Shown here one piece after another: positions 1-6,930 of a stretch of DNA of 21,935 bases (its first letter is position 1; every line of letters begins with the position of its first letter). The DNA lies in NCBI GenBank assembly GCA_900549105.1, contig URND01000043.1, positions 1 to 21,935 of the forward strand. The letters run 5' to 3'. This DNA is from an uncultured Eubacteriales bacterium. GTDB taxonomy: Bacteria; Bacillota; Clostridia; Lachnospirales; Lachnospiraceae. The position numbers were made by a program, and so were the translations under genes. The notes beneath the pieces were generated by a model that saw nothing but the letters and a program-made list of their open reading frames with translations, ran no database searches and was not told where the DNA came from.

Positions 1-1289
1 CAGAGAGTTCCAAAGAAACTGAAAGCGCTGAGGAGACAGAGAGTTCCAAAGAAACTGAAAGCGCTGAGGAGACAGAGAGTTCCAAAGAAACTGAAAGCGC
101 TGAGGAGACAGAGAGTTCCAAAGAAACCGAGAGTGCTGAGGAAACAGAAGCTCCTGCGGAGACAGAGAGTAAAGAGCCGGAGTCAAAGCCGGAGAATCCT
201 GTGGTTGGCGAGAATTTTAATTCAGGAAGCTTTTTATCCTCCGAGCAGTTTTCAAAGGTGCAGGACCGTATTCAGTATAATGTGACAGTGCCGATTGAAG
301 GGCTGCCTTCATTTATTACTCAGGAGATGGTTGTCGGCGCATTAAAATGTCAGGATGAAAGCGGTTATCCGGCATCGGTGACAATTGCACAGATTATTCA
401 GGAGTCCGGTTACGGTTCTTATGGACCGGGCGGCGGTGAAGGCAAAGGGCTTTCCTATCTGGCTTACCAGTATTGCAATCTGTTCGGTATCAAGGGTACA
501 GGTACAGCAGGCAGCGTTAATATGGGAACGATAGAGATGGATGCGGATGGCAGGCTGTATTCGACAAGCGCAGCGTTCAGAGCATACCGCACCCATACAG
601 AGGCTATTGAGGACCGCCAGAAGCTGATTGAGGAAAATTATGCAGATTTAATTAAAGATGTGAAGGATGCAAATACCTTTGCAATGCGTATCGGCAGCCG
701 GTGGGCAACCGATGTGAATTATGGTCAGAGCCTCATTAAGATTATGACGACTTATGATTTGTACCGGCTGGATGATTTAACCCTCATGGATTTTTCAAAT
801 ATGATTGGACGTTTTGCAAATCCATGTCCGGGTTCAACGATTTCCAGTACCTTCGGTTATCGGAATTTCGACATGCAGTTCCATAAGGGCGTCGATTTGG
901 CTACCGGCGGGGAGAATATTCCAACCTATGCTGCAGAAGCCGGAGTTGTAACCGTGGCAGGATACAGCGAATCCGCCGGAAACTGGGTTGTTATCGACCA
1001 TGGCAACGGCCTTGTTACGAAATACATGCATCATGCAGAGATTTATGTTGAGGTTGGACAGGAGGTTGCCAAAGGACAGCAGATTGGCGTGAGCGGAACG
1101 ACCGGATATTCTACCGGAAATCATCTGCATTTCCAGGTGGAAGAAAATGGCGTGGCTGTTGACCCGTTGATGTATCTTCTGGATGAAGGTAATGGAGAAA
1201 CCGTAAAGAAACGGGATATTCCTTTGCCTGAGCAGAATGGACAAAAGCTTTTAAATCGTTTTCATAAAACGTATATGATAGGCAGATAA
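1..1289 (+). CDS. Secreted glucosaminidase / M23 peptidase, 5' partial
   Basis: This is the 3' part of a cell-wall hydrolase that enters from the left edge; complete codons begin at base 3 and the stop is 1287-1289. A GTG at 201 is in frame but only an internal Val codon, because the same frame stays open to the window edge. First comes an acidic linker made of 12-residue repeats (ESSKETESAEET) and then a Pro/Glu stretch. A glucosaminidase-type domain follows (about bases 290-780), with the probable catalytic Glu in IIQESGYG near base 400. The C-terminal part (about 810-1190) is a LytM/M23 metallopeptidase with the zinc motifs HKGVD and HLHF, both intact. The family cleaves peptidoglycan glycan (first domain) and peptide cross-links (second). 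The N-terminal secretion signal must lie upstream of the window. The repeat linker probably spans the wall or acts as a flexible tether; that is inference. Confidence 0.9.
   Translation, partial: ESSKETESAEETESSKETESAEETESSKETESAEETESSKETESAEETEAPAETESKEPESKPENPVVGENFNSGSFLSSEQFSKVQDRIQYNVTVPIEGLPSFITQEMVVGALKCQDESGYPASVTIAQIIQESGYGSYGPGGGEGKGLSYLAYQYCNLFGIKGTGTAGSVNMGTIEMDADGRLYSTSAAFRAYRTHTEAIEDRQKLIEENYADLIKDVKDANTFAMRIGSRWATDVNYGQSLIKIMTTYDLYRLDDLTLMDFSNMIGRFANPCPGSTISSTFGYRNFDMQFHKGVDLATGGENIPTYAAEAGVVTVAGYSESAGNWVVIDHGNGLVTKYMHHAEIYVEVGQEVAKGQQIGVSGTTGYSTGNHLHFQVEENGVAVDPLMYLLDEGNGETVKKRDIPLPEQNGQKLLNRFHKTYMIGR
3..146 (+). repeat. Tandem 36-bp coding repeat, four copies
   Basis: Four in-frame head-to-tail 36-bp units (3-38, 39-74, 75-110, 111-146) each encode ESSKETESAEET. 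The first three are identical at the DNA level. The fourth has synonymous changes (for example ACT to ACC and GAG to GAA). The array continues off the left edge, so the copy number is unknown. DNA-level identity points to recent expansion by slippage or recombination. Confidence 0.95.
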
Positions 1290-1297
1290 AATTTCAA

Positions 1298-1329
1298 ATC
1301 CGCATCGGCTTCGGCTGATGCGGATATTT
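1298..1329 (+). terminator. Rho-independent terminator with UUCG loop
   Basis: A 12-bp stem (1298-1309 with 1314-1325, one G-U pair) closes a C(UUCG)G tetraloop at 1310-1313. It is followed by a short, weak T run. It lies 8 bases after the hydrolase stop codon. Confidence 0.8.
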
Positions 1330-1366
1330 CAATAGTAAGTCAGAATTGAGGGTTGAAATAGAAACC

Positions 1367-1395
1367 TTGACAACAGTGTTGTGATTTAATATAAT
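1367..1395 (+). promoter_or_regulatory. Consensus sigma-A promoter of the amino-acid importer
   Basis: TTGACA at 1367-1372 and TATAAT at 1390-1395 are both perfect consensus hexamers, with a 17-base spacer. The spacer overlaps an inverted repeat ACAACA-G-TGTTGT (1370-1382), which could be an operator. The leader to the ATG at 1494 is about 90 nt. Confidence 0.9.
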
Positions 1396-1409
1396 AGTAA
1401 AGTGAAATC

Positions 1410-1466
1410 AGCGGAAGACGATGGCGTCAAAAGATACGTTTGGTGTGCCTTGTATTCCGCTTTTTC
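1410..1466 (+). promoter_or_regulatory. Possible structured leader / attenuator
   Basis: In the 5' leader of the binding-protein gene, AGCGGAA (1410-1416) pairs with TTCCGCT (1455-1461), and the right arm runs into TTTTTC. Inside it, GACG (1417-1420) can pair with CGTC (1425-1428). The shape resembles a terminator-like attenuator, but the long internal loop is weak support. I recognise no known riboswitch class. Confidence 0.3.
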
Positions 1467-1493
1467 AAATTATATTGAGGAGGAATTATAAAA

Positions 1494-2336
1494 ATGAAGA
1501 AACCTTTAGCATTATTATTATGTTCCGCGATGGTTGTCGGCGCCCTTGTTGGATGCGGTTCCAAGAAAGAAGAAACAAAGGCTGCAGAGACAACCGCAGA
1601 AACAACCGCAGAGACAGCAGGTGAAACCGGAGAAAGCAATGAAGCTGCAGAGGGCGAAAAAACATGGATTGTCGCCACAGATACAGTTTTTAAACCTTTC
1701 GAGTACACCGATGAAAACGGCGACTTTGTAGGTATCGACGTGGATATTCTGCAAGCAATTTCAGAAGATCAGGGATTTAAGTATGAGTTGAATTCCCTTG
1801 GTTTTGACGCGGCAGCGATGGCTGTTCAGGCTGGTCAGGCCGATGCCATCATCGCAGGTGCAACAATTAAGCAGGAACGTATCGATTCCGGCTGGATTTT
1901 CTCTGAAGGTTACTACAATGCAACCCAGACATTTGCTGTTGCAAAGGGCAGCGATATTAAGAGCTTTGAAGATTTGAGCGGTAAAAACGTTGCTGTTAAG
2001 CAGGGTACAGCGGGCAAGGATTTTGCAGACAGCCTGAAGGATGAATATGGATTCACAGTAACTGTATTCGAAGATTCACCATCCATGTATCAGGATGTTG
2101 TTATCGGAAACAGTGTAGCTTGTGTTGAAGATACCCCAATCATGGCTTCCAATATTAAAGAAGGCGGTCTTGAACTTGAAATTCCGGAAGGCATGGAGAG
2201 TGAAGGCGCACCTTATGGTTTTGCAATCATGGATGAAAAGAACCAGGAATTGCTTGACATGTTCAACGCAGGTCTTAAAAACATCAAAGAGAATGGCAAA
2301 TATGATGAAATTATCGCTAAATATTTAGGTGAATAA
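1494..2336 (+). CDS. Amino-acid ABC transporter substrate-binding lipoprotein
   Basis: A 280-residue family 3 solute-binding protein (SBP_bac_3 type) captures an amino acid outside the membrane and delivers it to the permease encoded at 2484. The N-terminus is a lipoprotein signal with lipobox LVGC and Cys21 as the lipidated residue. A Thr/Glu/Ala-rich tether of about 30 residues follows, then the binding domain from about residue 55 (WIVATDTVFKPFEY, VGIDVDILQAI, VAVKQGTAGKDF). These are the usual motifs of polar or glutamine/cystine-type binders; the exact ligand cannot be read. The start is supported by GAGGAGG at 1477-1483. A strong terminator follows directly, so this gene is probably made in excess over the permease and ATPase, as is common for binding proteins. 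Confidence 0.93.
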   Translation: MKKPLALLLCSAMVVGALVGCGSKKEETKAAETTAETTAETAGETGESNEAAEGEKTWIVATDTVFKPFEYTDENGDFVGIDVDILQAISEDQGFKYELNSLGFDAAAMAVQAGQADAIIAGATIKQERIDSGWIFSEGYYNATQTFAVAKGSDIKSFEDLSGKNVAVKQGTAGKDFADSLKDEYGFTVTVFEDSPSMYQDVVIGNSVACVEDTPIMASNIKEGGLELEIPEGMESEGAPYGFAIMDEKNQELLDMFNAGLKNIKENGKYDEIIAKYLGE

Positions 2337-2370
2337 TTCTATCAGATAATTACATAGCTCTTATTCATGG

Positions 2371-2416
2371 GGACGCCGGAGATTCCGAAAGAATTTTCGA
2401 CGTCCTTGTTTTTTTA
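2371..2416 (+). terminator. Terminator between binding protein and permease genes
   Basis: A 15-bp stem (2371-2385 with 2391-2405, one mismatch and two G-U pairs) has a 5-base loop and is followed by TTGTTTTTTT. It sits inside what would otherwise be one importer operon. Confidence 0.85.
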
Positions 2417-2434
2417 TTATCAATATGATAAAAT
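2406..2434 (+). promoter_or_regulatory. Possible secondary promoter for permease/ATPase
   Basis: TTGTTT at 2406-2411 and TAAAAT at 2429-2434 are 17 bases apart and overlap the terminator's T tract. The region is AT-rich, so chance matches are likely. A promoter here would explain how the downstream genes are expressed beyond a strong terminator. Confidence 0.35.
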
Positions 2435-2483
2435 AGTATAAATATACAAAAATACAAAAATACATACAGAAGGGGTTGTGTGA

Positions 2484-3161
2484 ATGGGCGCGATACTTAA
2501 CACTTATTTCAACATGCTGTTGAAATCTCTCGGCAATACGATGCTGCTGACCTTGCTGTCACTCGTGTTTGCCCTGGTTATCGGTTTGATTTTTGCCTTG
2601 ATGAATGTGGGCAAAAACCGGATATTTAATTTAATTGGTACGATTTATGTCGATGCGGTGCGGGGTGTGCCGTTGCTTGTTTTGGCATTTTTTATTTATT
2701 TTGGTATGCCGCAGGGAATAAAATCCTTGGGATTTACGGATTTCAGGCTGACAGCCCTGCAGGCCGGCGTTATTGCGCTGGCGATGAACTGCGGCGCTTA
2801 TATGGCGGAGATTATCCGGGCCGGTATTGAGAGTGTGGACAAGGGACAGATGGAGGCGGCCCGAAGTCTTGGGCTTCCTTATGGAACAAGTATGCGCCGG
2901 GTCGTTCTTCCTCAGGCGATTCGAACCATGATTCCTTCGATTATTAACCAGTTTATCATCACATTGAAAGATACATCCATTCTTTCTGCGATTGGTTTCC
3001 CGGAACTTACGAATACAGGTAAGACGGTGGCCAGCAATACGATGGATTTGATAGGGACATGGGCGGTTATTGCCCTGTTCTATATGGTTGTTATTACGTT
3101 ACTCAGCAAACTGGCAAAATATATGGAGAGGAGGATAAAACGTGGAGCAGAACAATACTAA
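2484..3161 (+). CDS. Amino-acid ABC transporter permease
   Basis: A 225-residue HisM/GlnP-type inner-membrane subunit forms the channel of the polar amino-acid importer. Hydrophobic segments lie at about residues 17-40, 52-75, 92-112 and 190-210. The EAA loop that docks on the ATPase starts at residue 124 (EAARSLGLPYG, then LPQAIR). Start ATG 2484 is preceded by AGAAGGGG. The 3' end overlaps the ATPase gene by 20 bases, so the two are translationally coupled. The length is typical of the family. It works with the binding protein at 1494 and the ATPase at 3142. Confidence 0.93.
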   Translation: MGAILNTYFNMLLKSLGNTMLLTLLSLVFALVIGLIFALMNVGKNRIFNLIGTIYVDAVRGVPLLVLAFFIYFGMPQGIKSLGFTDFRLTALQAGVIALAMNCGAYMAEIIRAGIESVDKGQMEAARSLGLPYGTSMRRVVLPQAIRTMIPSIINQFIITLKDTSILSAIGFPELTNTGKTVASNTMDLIGTWAVIALFYMVVITLLSKLAKYMERRIKRGAEQY

Positions 3162-3882
3162 AGTGCATGTGTCGAATCTGAAAAAAAGCTTCGGCAAGCT
3201 GGAAGTTTTGAAGGATATCAGTATTGATATCACGGAAGGAGAGGTTGTCGTTCTCCTCGGGCCTTCCGGAAGCGGTAAATCCACCTTTCTGCGCTGTCTG
3301 AATCAGTTGGAGGTGGCAACCGGGGGGACGATTATTGTCGATGGTTTTAATGTGACGGATAAGCATGTGGATATTAATAAAGTCCGTGAAAATATCGGCA
3401 TGGTTTTCCAGCATTTTAATCTGTTTCCGCATATGACGGTGCTGGAAAATATTATGCTGGCGCCGGTGGAATTAAAAAAGATGAATAAAGAAGAAGCGAA
3501 AGAAACGGGGATGAAGCTGCTCAAACGTGTCGGCATGGAGGCAAAGGCCGATGTCTATCCGCCGCAGCTTTCCGGCGGCCAGAAACAGCGTGTGGCGATT
3601 GCCCGGGCATTGGCTATGAATCCGGATATTATGCTTTTTGACGAGCCGACTTCCGCGTTGGACCCGGAAATGGTTGGAGAAGTTCTGGAGGTTATGAAGG
3701 AGCTGGCCAGAGGCGGTATGACGATGGTGGTTGTTACCCATGAGATTGGTTTTGCCAGAGAAGTTGCAAATCGGATTGTCTTTATGGACGGTGGTTATAT
3801 TGTGGAGCAGGGAACTCCGGAAGAGGTTCTCAAACATCCGAAAGAAGCAAGAACCATTGATTTCCTGAACAAAGTTTTATAA
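3142..3882 (+). CDS. Amino-acid ABC transporter ATP-binding protein
   Basis: A 246-residue GlnQ/HisP-type ATPase powers amino-acid import from the cytoplasmic face. All motifs are intact: Walker A GPSGSGKST (residues 40-48), Q-loop Gln90, signature LSGGQ (143-147), Walker B IMLFDE (163-168), D-loop SALD (171-174) and switch His200. I take the GTG start at 3142, because GAGAGGAGG (3126-3133) sits 8 bases upstream and the protein then begins with the usual short lead-in to the first strand. It overlaps the end of the permease gene and is followed after 23 bases by the kinase-like gene, implying one transcript. Confidence 0.95.
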   Translation: MEQNNTKVHVSNLKKSFGKLEVLKDISIDITEGEVVVLLGPSGSGKSTFLRCLNQLEVATGGTIIVDGFNVTDKHVDINKVRENIGMVFQHFNLFPHMTVLENIMLAPVELKKMNKEEAKETGMKLLKRVGMEAKADVYPPQLSGGQKQRVAIARALAMNPDIMLFDEPTSALDPEMVGEVLEVMKELARGGMTMVVVTHEIGFAREVANRIVFMDGGYIVEQGTPEEVLKHPKEARTIDFLNKVL

Positions 3883-3905
3883 ACAAACTGGGGAGGAAAG
3901 AGTAT

Positions 3906-4490
3906 ATGAAGAGAATTATTACAATCAGCCGTGAATTCGGCGCTTATGGCGGTACGATAGGTCTTGCGGTGGCAGAAAGACTGGGTTATGAGTTTTACAA
4001 TAAAGAGATTATTCTCCGTGCGGCTCAACATTCAAACATCGATGTTGAAAGTCTGCAGAAATGGGATGAGAAAGTGCCGATGAATTTTGGCTTTGCCCAA
4101 AGCCTTTTTGATTTTTATAATAAACCGTTAAATGAAAAACTTTTTGCGGCTCAGAAAACGGTGATTCGGGATATCGGAGAGAAAGGCCGCTGTGTGATTG
4201 TCGGAAGAAATGCGAACGCTATTTTGAGGGAATATGATAATGCCCTTCATGTGTTTGTGCATGCGGAACCTTATTTCCGCATTACCCATTTGAAAGAAAA
4301 AATGCCGGATGCTTCCGAGGCAAAGATTATTGAGCGTATGCGCGCCGTGGATAAAACGCGAAGAAAATATTGCTCGTATTACACCAATACAGAATTTGGC
4401 GTGGCAGATTTTTATGATATCTGTCTGTGTTCATCCACATTGGGCGTGGACACCTGCGTGGATATTATCTGCGAACTGGCGGAAAAATAG
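3906..4490 (+). CDS. Cytidylate-kinase-like family protein
   Basis: A 194-residue P-loop protein resembles the cytidylate-kinase-like family found widely in clostridia. What is visible: ISREFGAYGGTIG at residues 7-19 as the P-loop equivalent, FYNKEII (30-36), IVGRNANAIL (98-107), and a lid-like Arg-rich stretch VDKTRRKYCSYYTN. Family members resemble CMP kinase, but their substrate is generally not established; I would not call it the housekeeping Cmk. The start has GGGGAGG about 9 bases upstream. The gene lies 23 bases after the importer ATPase and before the terminator at 4567, so it is likely the last gene of the importer operon. A link to amino-acid uptake is suggested only by this position. 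Confidence 0.8.
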   Translation: MKRIITISREFGAYGGTIGLAVAERLGYEFYNKEIILRAAQHSNIDVESLQKWDEKVPMNFGFAQSLFDFYNKPLNEKLFAAQKTVIRDIGEKGRCVIVGRNANAILREYDNALHVFVHAEPYFRITHLKEKMPDASEAKIIERMRAVDKTRRKYCSYYTNTEFGVADFYDICLCSSTLGVDTCVDIICELAEK

Positions 4491-4566
4491 AAGTGAAAAG
4501 GGCTTTGTGGGGGTAGCCGCGAAGTCGGAGTATGGAAGCTGCTTTTCAGTGTTTTTGTTAAATCAT

Positions 4567-4606
4567 GGATAGGTTCTTACAGTTTTGCAAGAACTTATCC
4601 TTTTTC
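4567..4606 (+). terminator. Rho-independent terminator of importer operon
   Basis: A 12-bp stem (4567-4578 with 4589-4600, one G-U pair) with a 10-base loop is followed by TTTTTC. It closes the importer/kinase operon just before the two-component operator. Confidence 0.85.
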
Positions 4607-4612
4607 ATCTAT

Positions 4613-4651
4613 TTAAGATTAAATTAAGGTTGCATAAAGGTTATATTAAGA
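4613..4651 (+). promoter_or_regulatory. Four-half-site 11-bp direct-repeat operator (copy A)
   Basis: Hexamers TTAAGA (4613), TTAAGG (4624), TAAAGG (4635) and TTAAGA (4646) start exactly 11 bases apart. This is the spacing used by OmpR/PhoB-family regulators that bind one DNA face as tandem dimers. There is no TTGACA-like -35 box. Candidate -10 hexamers are TATTCT (4661) and TATATA (4666). This fits an activator-dependent promoter for the response-regulator gene. A second copy with the same phasing lies at 6819-6857. Confidence 0.7.
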
Positions 4652-4718
4652 GTGAAACAGTATTCTATATAGATAAGATTGATAAAAAACTAACCGCAGT
4701 TAGAAGGGTAAATATGAA

Positions 4719-5423
4719 ATGGCTGAATATAAAATAATGATTGTTGACGATGAACCGGATATTTTGGTTCTGCTGGAAAAGGCACTGAATATGGAAGGCT
4801 TTTCTGATATTATCAAATGTGGTAATGGATTCGCTGCCGTAGATGCCTGTCAAAAACTCCTCCCGGATCTTATGATTTTGGATGTGATGTTGCCGGACAT
4901 CGACGGTTATGAGGTGTGCAGACAAATCAGGCAGTTTTCCCATTGCCCGATTCTGTTCCTTTCCTCAAAAAATGATGAAGTTGATAAGATACTCGGTTTG
5001 GCTGTGGGCGGCGATGATTATGTTACAAAACCTTTTAGCCCAAAAGAGGTAGCTTTTCGGGTGAAAGCACAACTGCGTCGGGCTGAATATCAGAAAAGCC
5101 CAGATAGAACCCACATTATCACTGTTGGAGATTTAGTGATTGACCCGGACGGTTGTGGAGCCGCAAAGAGTGGCAGGGATATGGAACTGACTGCAAGAGA
5201 ATTTGAAATTCTGCATTATCTGGCCAAAAATTTAGGACGTGTTGTAAGCCGTGAACGTCTGTATGAAGCGGTTTGGGGCGAAGATAGCTTTGGGTGTGAC
5301 AATACGATTATGGTGCATATCAGGCATCTGCGCGAAAAACTGGAGGATAATCCCACAAAGCCGCAGTACATTATCACAATGAAAGGTTTAGGCTATAAGC
5401 TGGTGAATCCTGATGAAAAATAG
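4719..5423 (+). CDS. OmpR/PhoB-family response regulator
   Basis: A 234-residue two-component transcription factor. The receiver domain (about 1-120) has the acidic pair Asp10/Asp11, phospho-acceptor Asp55 (ILDVMLP), switch Ser82 and Lys104 in KPF. The C-terminal winged-helix domain (about 130-230) contains LTAREFEIL and the terminal YIITMKGLGYKL. It is phosphorylated by the kinase at 5413, whose gene overlaps it by 11 bases. The start at 4719 gives the standard N-terminus; AGAAGGG is 10 bases upstream. An out-of-frame ATG at 4714 would give only seven codons and is ignored. The direct-repeat sites before this gene and before the ABC pair suggest that it regulates both itself and the transporter (inference). 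Confidence 0.93.
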   Translation: MAEYKIMIVDDEPDILVLLEKALNMEGFSDIIKCGNGFAAVDACQKLLPDLMILDVMLPDIDGYEVCRQIRQFSHCPILFLSSKNDEVDKILGLAVGGDDYVTKPFSPKEVAFRVKAQLRRAEYQKSPDRTHIITVGDLVIDPDGCGAAKSGRDMELTAREFEILHYLAKNLGRVVSRERLYEAVWGEDSFGCDNTIMVHIRHLREKLEDNPTKPQYIITMKGLGYKLVNPDEK

Positions 5424-6822
5424 ATGGAAAAGAAATCCGCTTGTAAGAATTGTTGTTTTACTCGTTGCATTGGTATTGATTGGAGCCGCTTCGGGAATTG
5501 GATTGTTTTATTATGCTTTTTCCATCCCTGAACCGGAAGGGTTAAGTCTGGCAGCATGGCCGAACCGCTTTACTGAAAATTTTTCAACATGGATACAAAA
5601 TGAGGATGGAACGATTACAATAGAGGACACAGGATTAGAAAGGCTGGACGAATATGGGCTTTGGCTTCAAGTCGTTGATGAATCCGGACAGGAAATTTTT
5701 TCCCATAACAAGCCCTCAGATTATCCTTCCAATTACTTGGCCTCTGAATTGGTGGAACTGGCGGCAAGCGGATATGAAAACGGGAATACAGTTTTTGTGA
5801 GCAGTTATGAAGATTCCGGCCATACATGGAACTACATTGTTGGTTTTCCTTATGCTATTGGGAAATATATGCTCTATTATAACGGTAAAACAGTGAGCCG
5901 TCTTTCTCCGATGTTTCGGATGGGGATATTTTTTATAATCTTTGTGGGTAGTTCGCTGTTTCTTATTTATGGTTTTTGGCTCACACGCCAGATGGGGAAA
6001 ATATCAAGAGGGATTGGCGATGTTTCACTCCGCACCTATCAGAAGCTCCCGGAAAAAGGCATATTCAACGGTATTTACGCAGCACTCAATCAAATGGATG
6101 CGGAAATTCGTCAAAGCGATCAACTCAAGAAGGAAACAGAGCATGCGCGTCAGGAATGGATTGCCAATATCACTCATGACTTAAAAACACCACTTTCTCC
6201 TATAAAGGGATATGCGGAGCTTCTTGCGCGTGGGACGGCAAACGATAGCCAGACGGTGCAGGAATATGGTTCGATTATCTTGAAAAATGTGGATTATGTC
6301 GAAAAGCTGATAAATGATCTGAAGCTGACCTATCAACTGGAATCAGGGGCATTGCCATTTCATCCCGAACAGGTGCGGCTGGTGCGCTATTTAAAAGAAC
6401 TGGTGATAGATATTGTAAACGACCCGGCATTTTCCAATCGAAACATAGAGTTCGAATGTGACCTCCCGGAGATTACGGCTATCATTGACCCTGCTCTGTT
6501 TCATCGGGCGGTGTGCAATCTTGTTGTCAATGCACTTGTTCATAATCCGCCTGACACAACGGTAACTGTGTCTGTTTCAGAAGATAAGGAAAGGGATATC
6601 TTCATTTCTGTCCGTGATAATGGCGCAGGTATCAGCGAGGAGGAACAGGCTAAACTGTTCACCAGATATTATCGGGGAACCAATACAAAAGAAAAGTCGG
6701 AGGGCAGCGGGCTGGGACTTGCGATTGCAAAGCAGATTATCGCACTGCACGGTGGTGATATTGCTGTTAAGAGTAAGCTGGGCGATGGCACGGAGTTTTC
6801 AATACAGATTCCTGCAAATTAA
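5413..6822 (+). CDS. Membrane sensor histidine kinase
   Basis: A 469-residue kinase partners the regulator at 4719. Membrane segments lie at about 12-36 and 168-191 and enclose an extracytoplasmic sensing region of about 130 residues that I do not recognise. A linker follows, then the dimerisation/phosphotransfer helix with His255 in THDLKTP. The ATPase domain has N-box residues Asn369 and Asn373, G1 DNGAGI (402-407) and G2 GSGLGLAIA (431-439). All catalytic motifs are present. The ATG overlaps the regulator's last codons, so translation is coupled. Such kinases beside ABC-2 exporters often sense envelope-active compounds, but no ligand can be deduced here. Confidence 0.93.
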   Translation: MKNRWKRNPLVRIVVLLVALVLIGAASGIGLFYYAFSIPEPEGLSLAAWPNRFTENFSTWIQNEDGTITIEDTGLERLDEYGLWLQVVDESGQEIFSHNKPSDYPSNYLASELVELAASGYENGNTVFVSSYEDSGHTWNYIVGFPYAIGKYMLYYNGKTVSRLSPMFRMGIFFIIFVGSSLFLIYGFWLTRQMGKISRGIGDVSLRTYQKLPEKGIFNGIYAALNQMDAEIRQSDQLKKETEHARQEWIANITHDLKTPLSPIKGYAELLARGTANDSQTVQEYGSIILKNVDYVEKLINDLKLTYQLESGALPFHPEQVRLVRYLKELVIDIVNDPAFSNRNIEFECDLPEITAIIDPALFHRAVCNLVVNALVHNPPDTTVTVSVSEDKERDIFISVRDNGAGISEEEQAKLFTRYYRGTNTKEKSEGSGLGLAIAKQIIALHGGDIAVKSKLGDGTEFSIQIPAN

Positions 6823-6857
6823 GGTCAAACTAAGATACGGAAAAGTCAGACCTAAGA
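6819..6857 (+). promoter_or_regulatory. Four-half-site 11-bp direct-repeat operator (copy B)
   Basis: Hexamers TTAAGG (6819), CTAAGA (6830), AAAAGT (6841) and CTAAGA (6852) start 11 bases apart, as in copy A at 4613. They are followed by TATGAT (6867) and TATAAG (6872). The distances from the last half-site to these -10 candidates, 15 and 20 bases, equal those in copy A. The site begins on the last base before the kinase stop codon and provides an internal promoter for the ABC genes. Confidence 0.65.
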
Positions 6858-6930
6858 TGGGTGATTTATGATATAAGCATAGATCACCTATTTTATTTGA
6901 TCTAAATCCAAAATGAACAGGAGGCTTTGT

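Noticed and set aside
1..146. 36-bp repeats as a CRISPR array
   Set aside because: The units are head-to-tail without spacers and read in frame into the hydrolase.
201..203. GTG as the true start of the hydrolase
   Set aside because: The same frame is open without a stop to the window edge, encoding a continuous repeat linker, and no ribosome binding site precedes it.
4714..4737. Short upstream ORF from ATG 4714 overlapping the response-regulator start
   Set aside because: Seven codons only; likely chance overlap, with no leader-peptide pattern.
6913..6930. Upstream ATG start for the ABC ATPase
   Set aside because: Its codons cover the AGGAGG that is properly spaced for the ATG at 6931.
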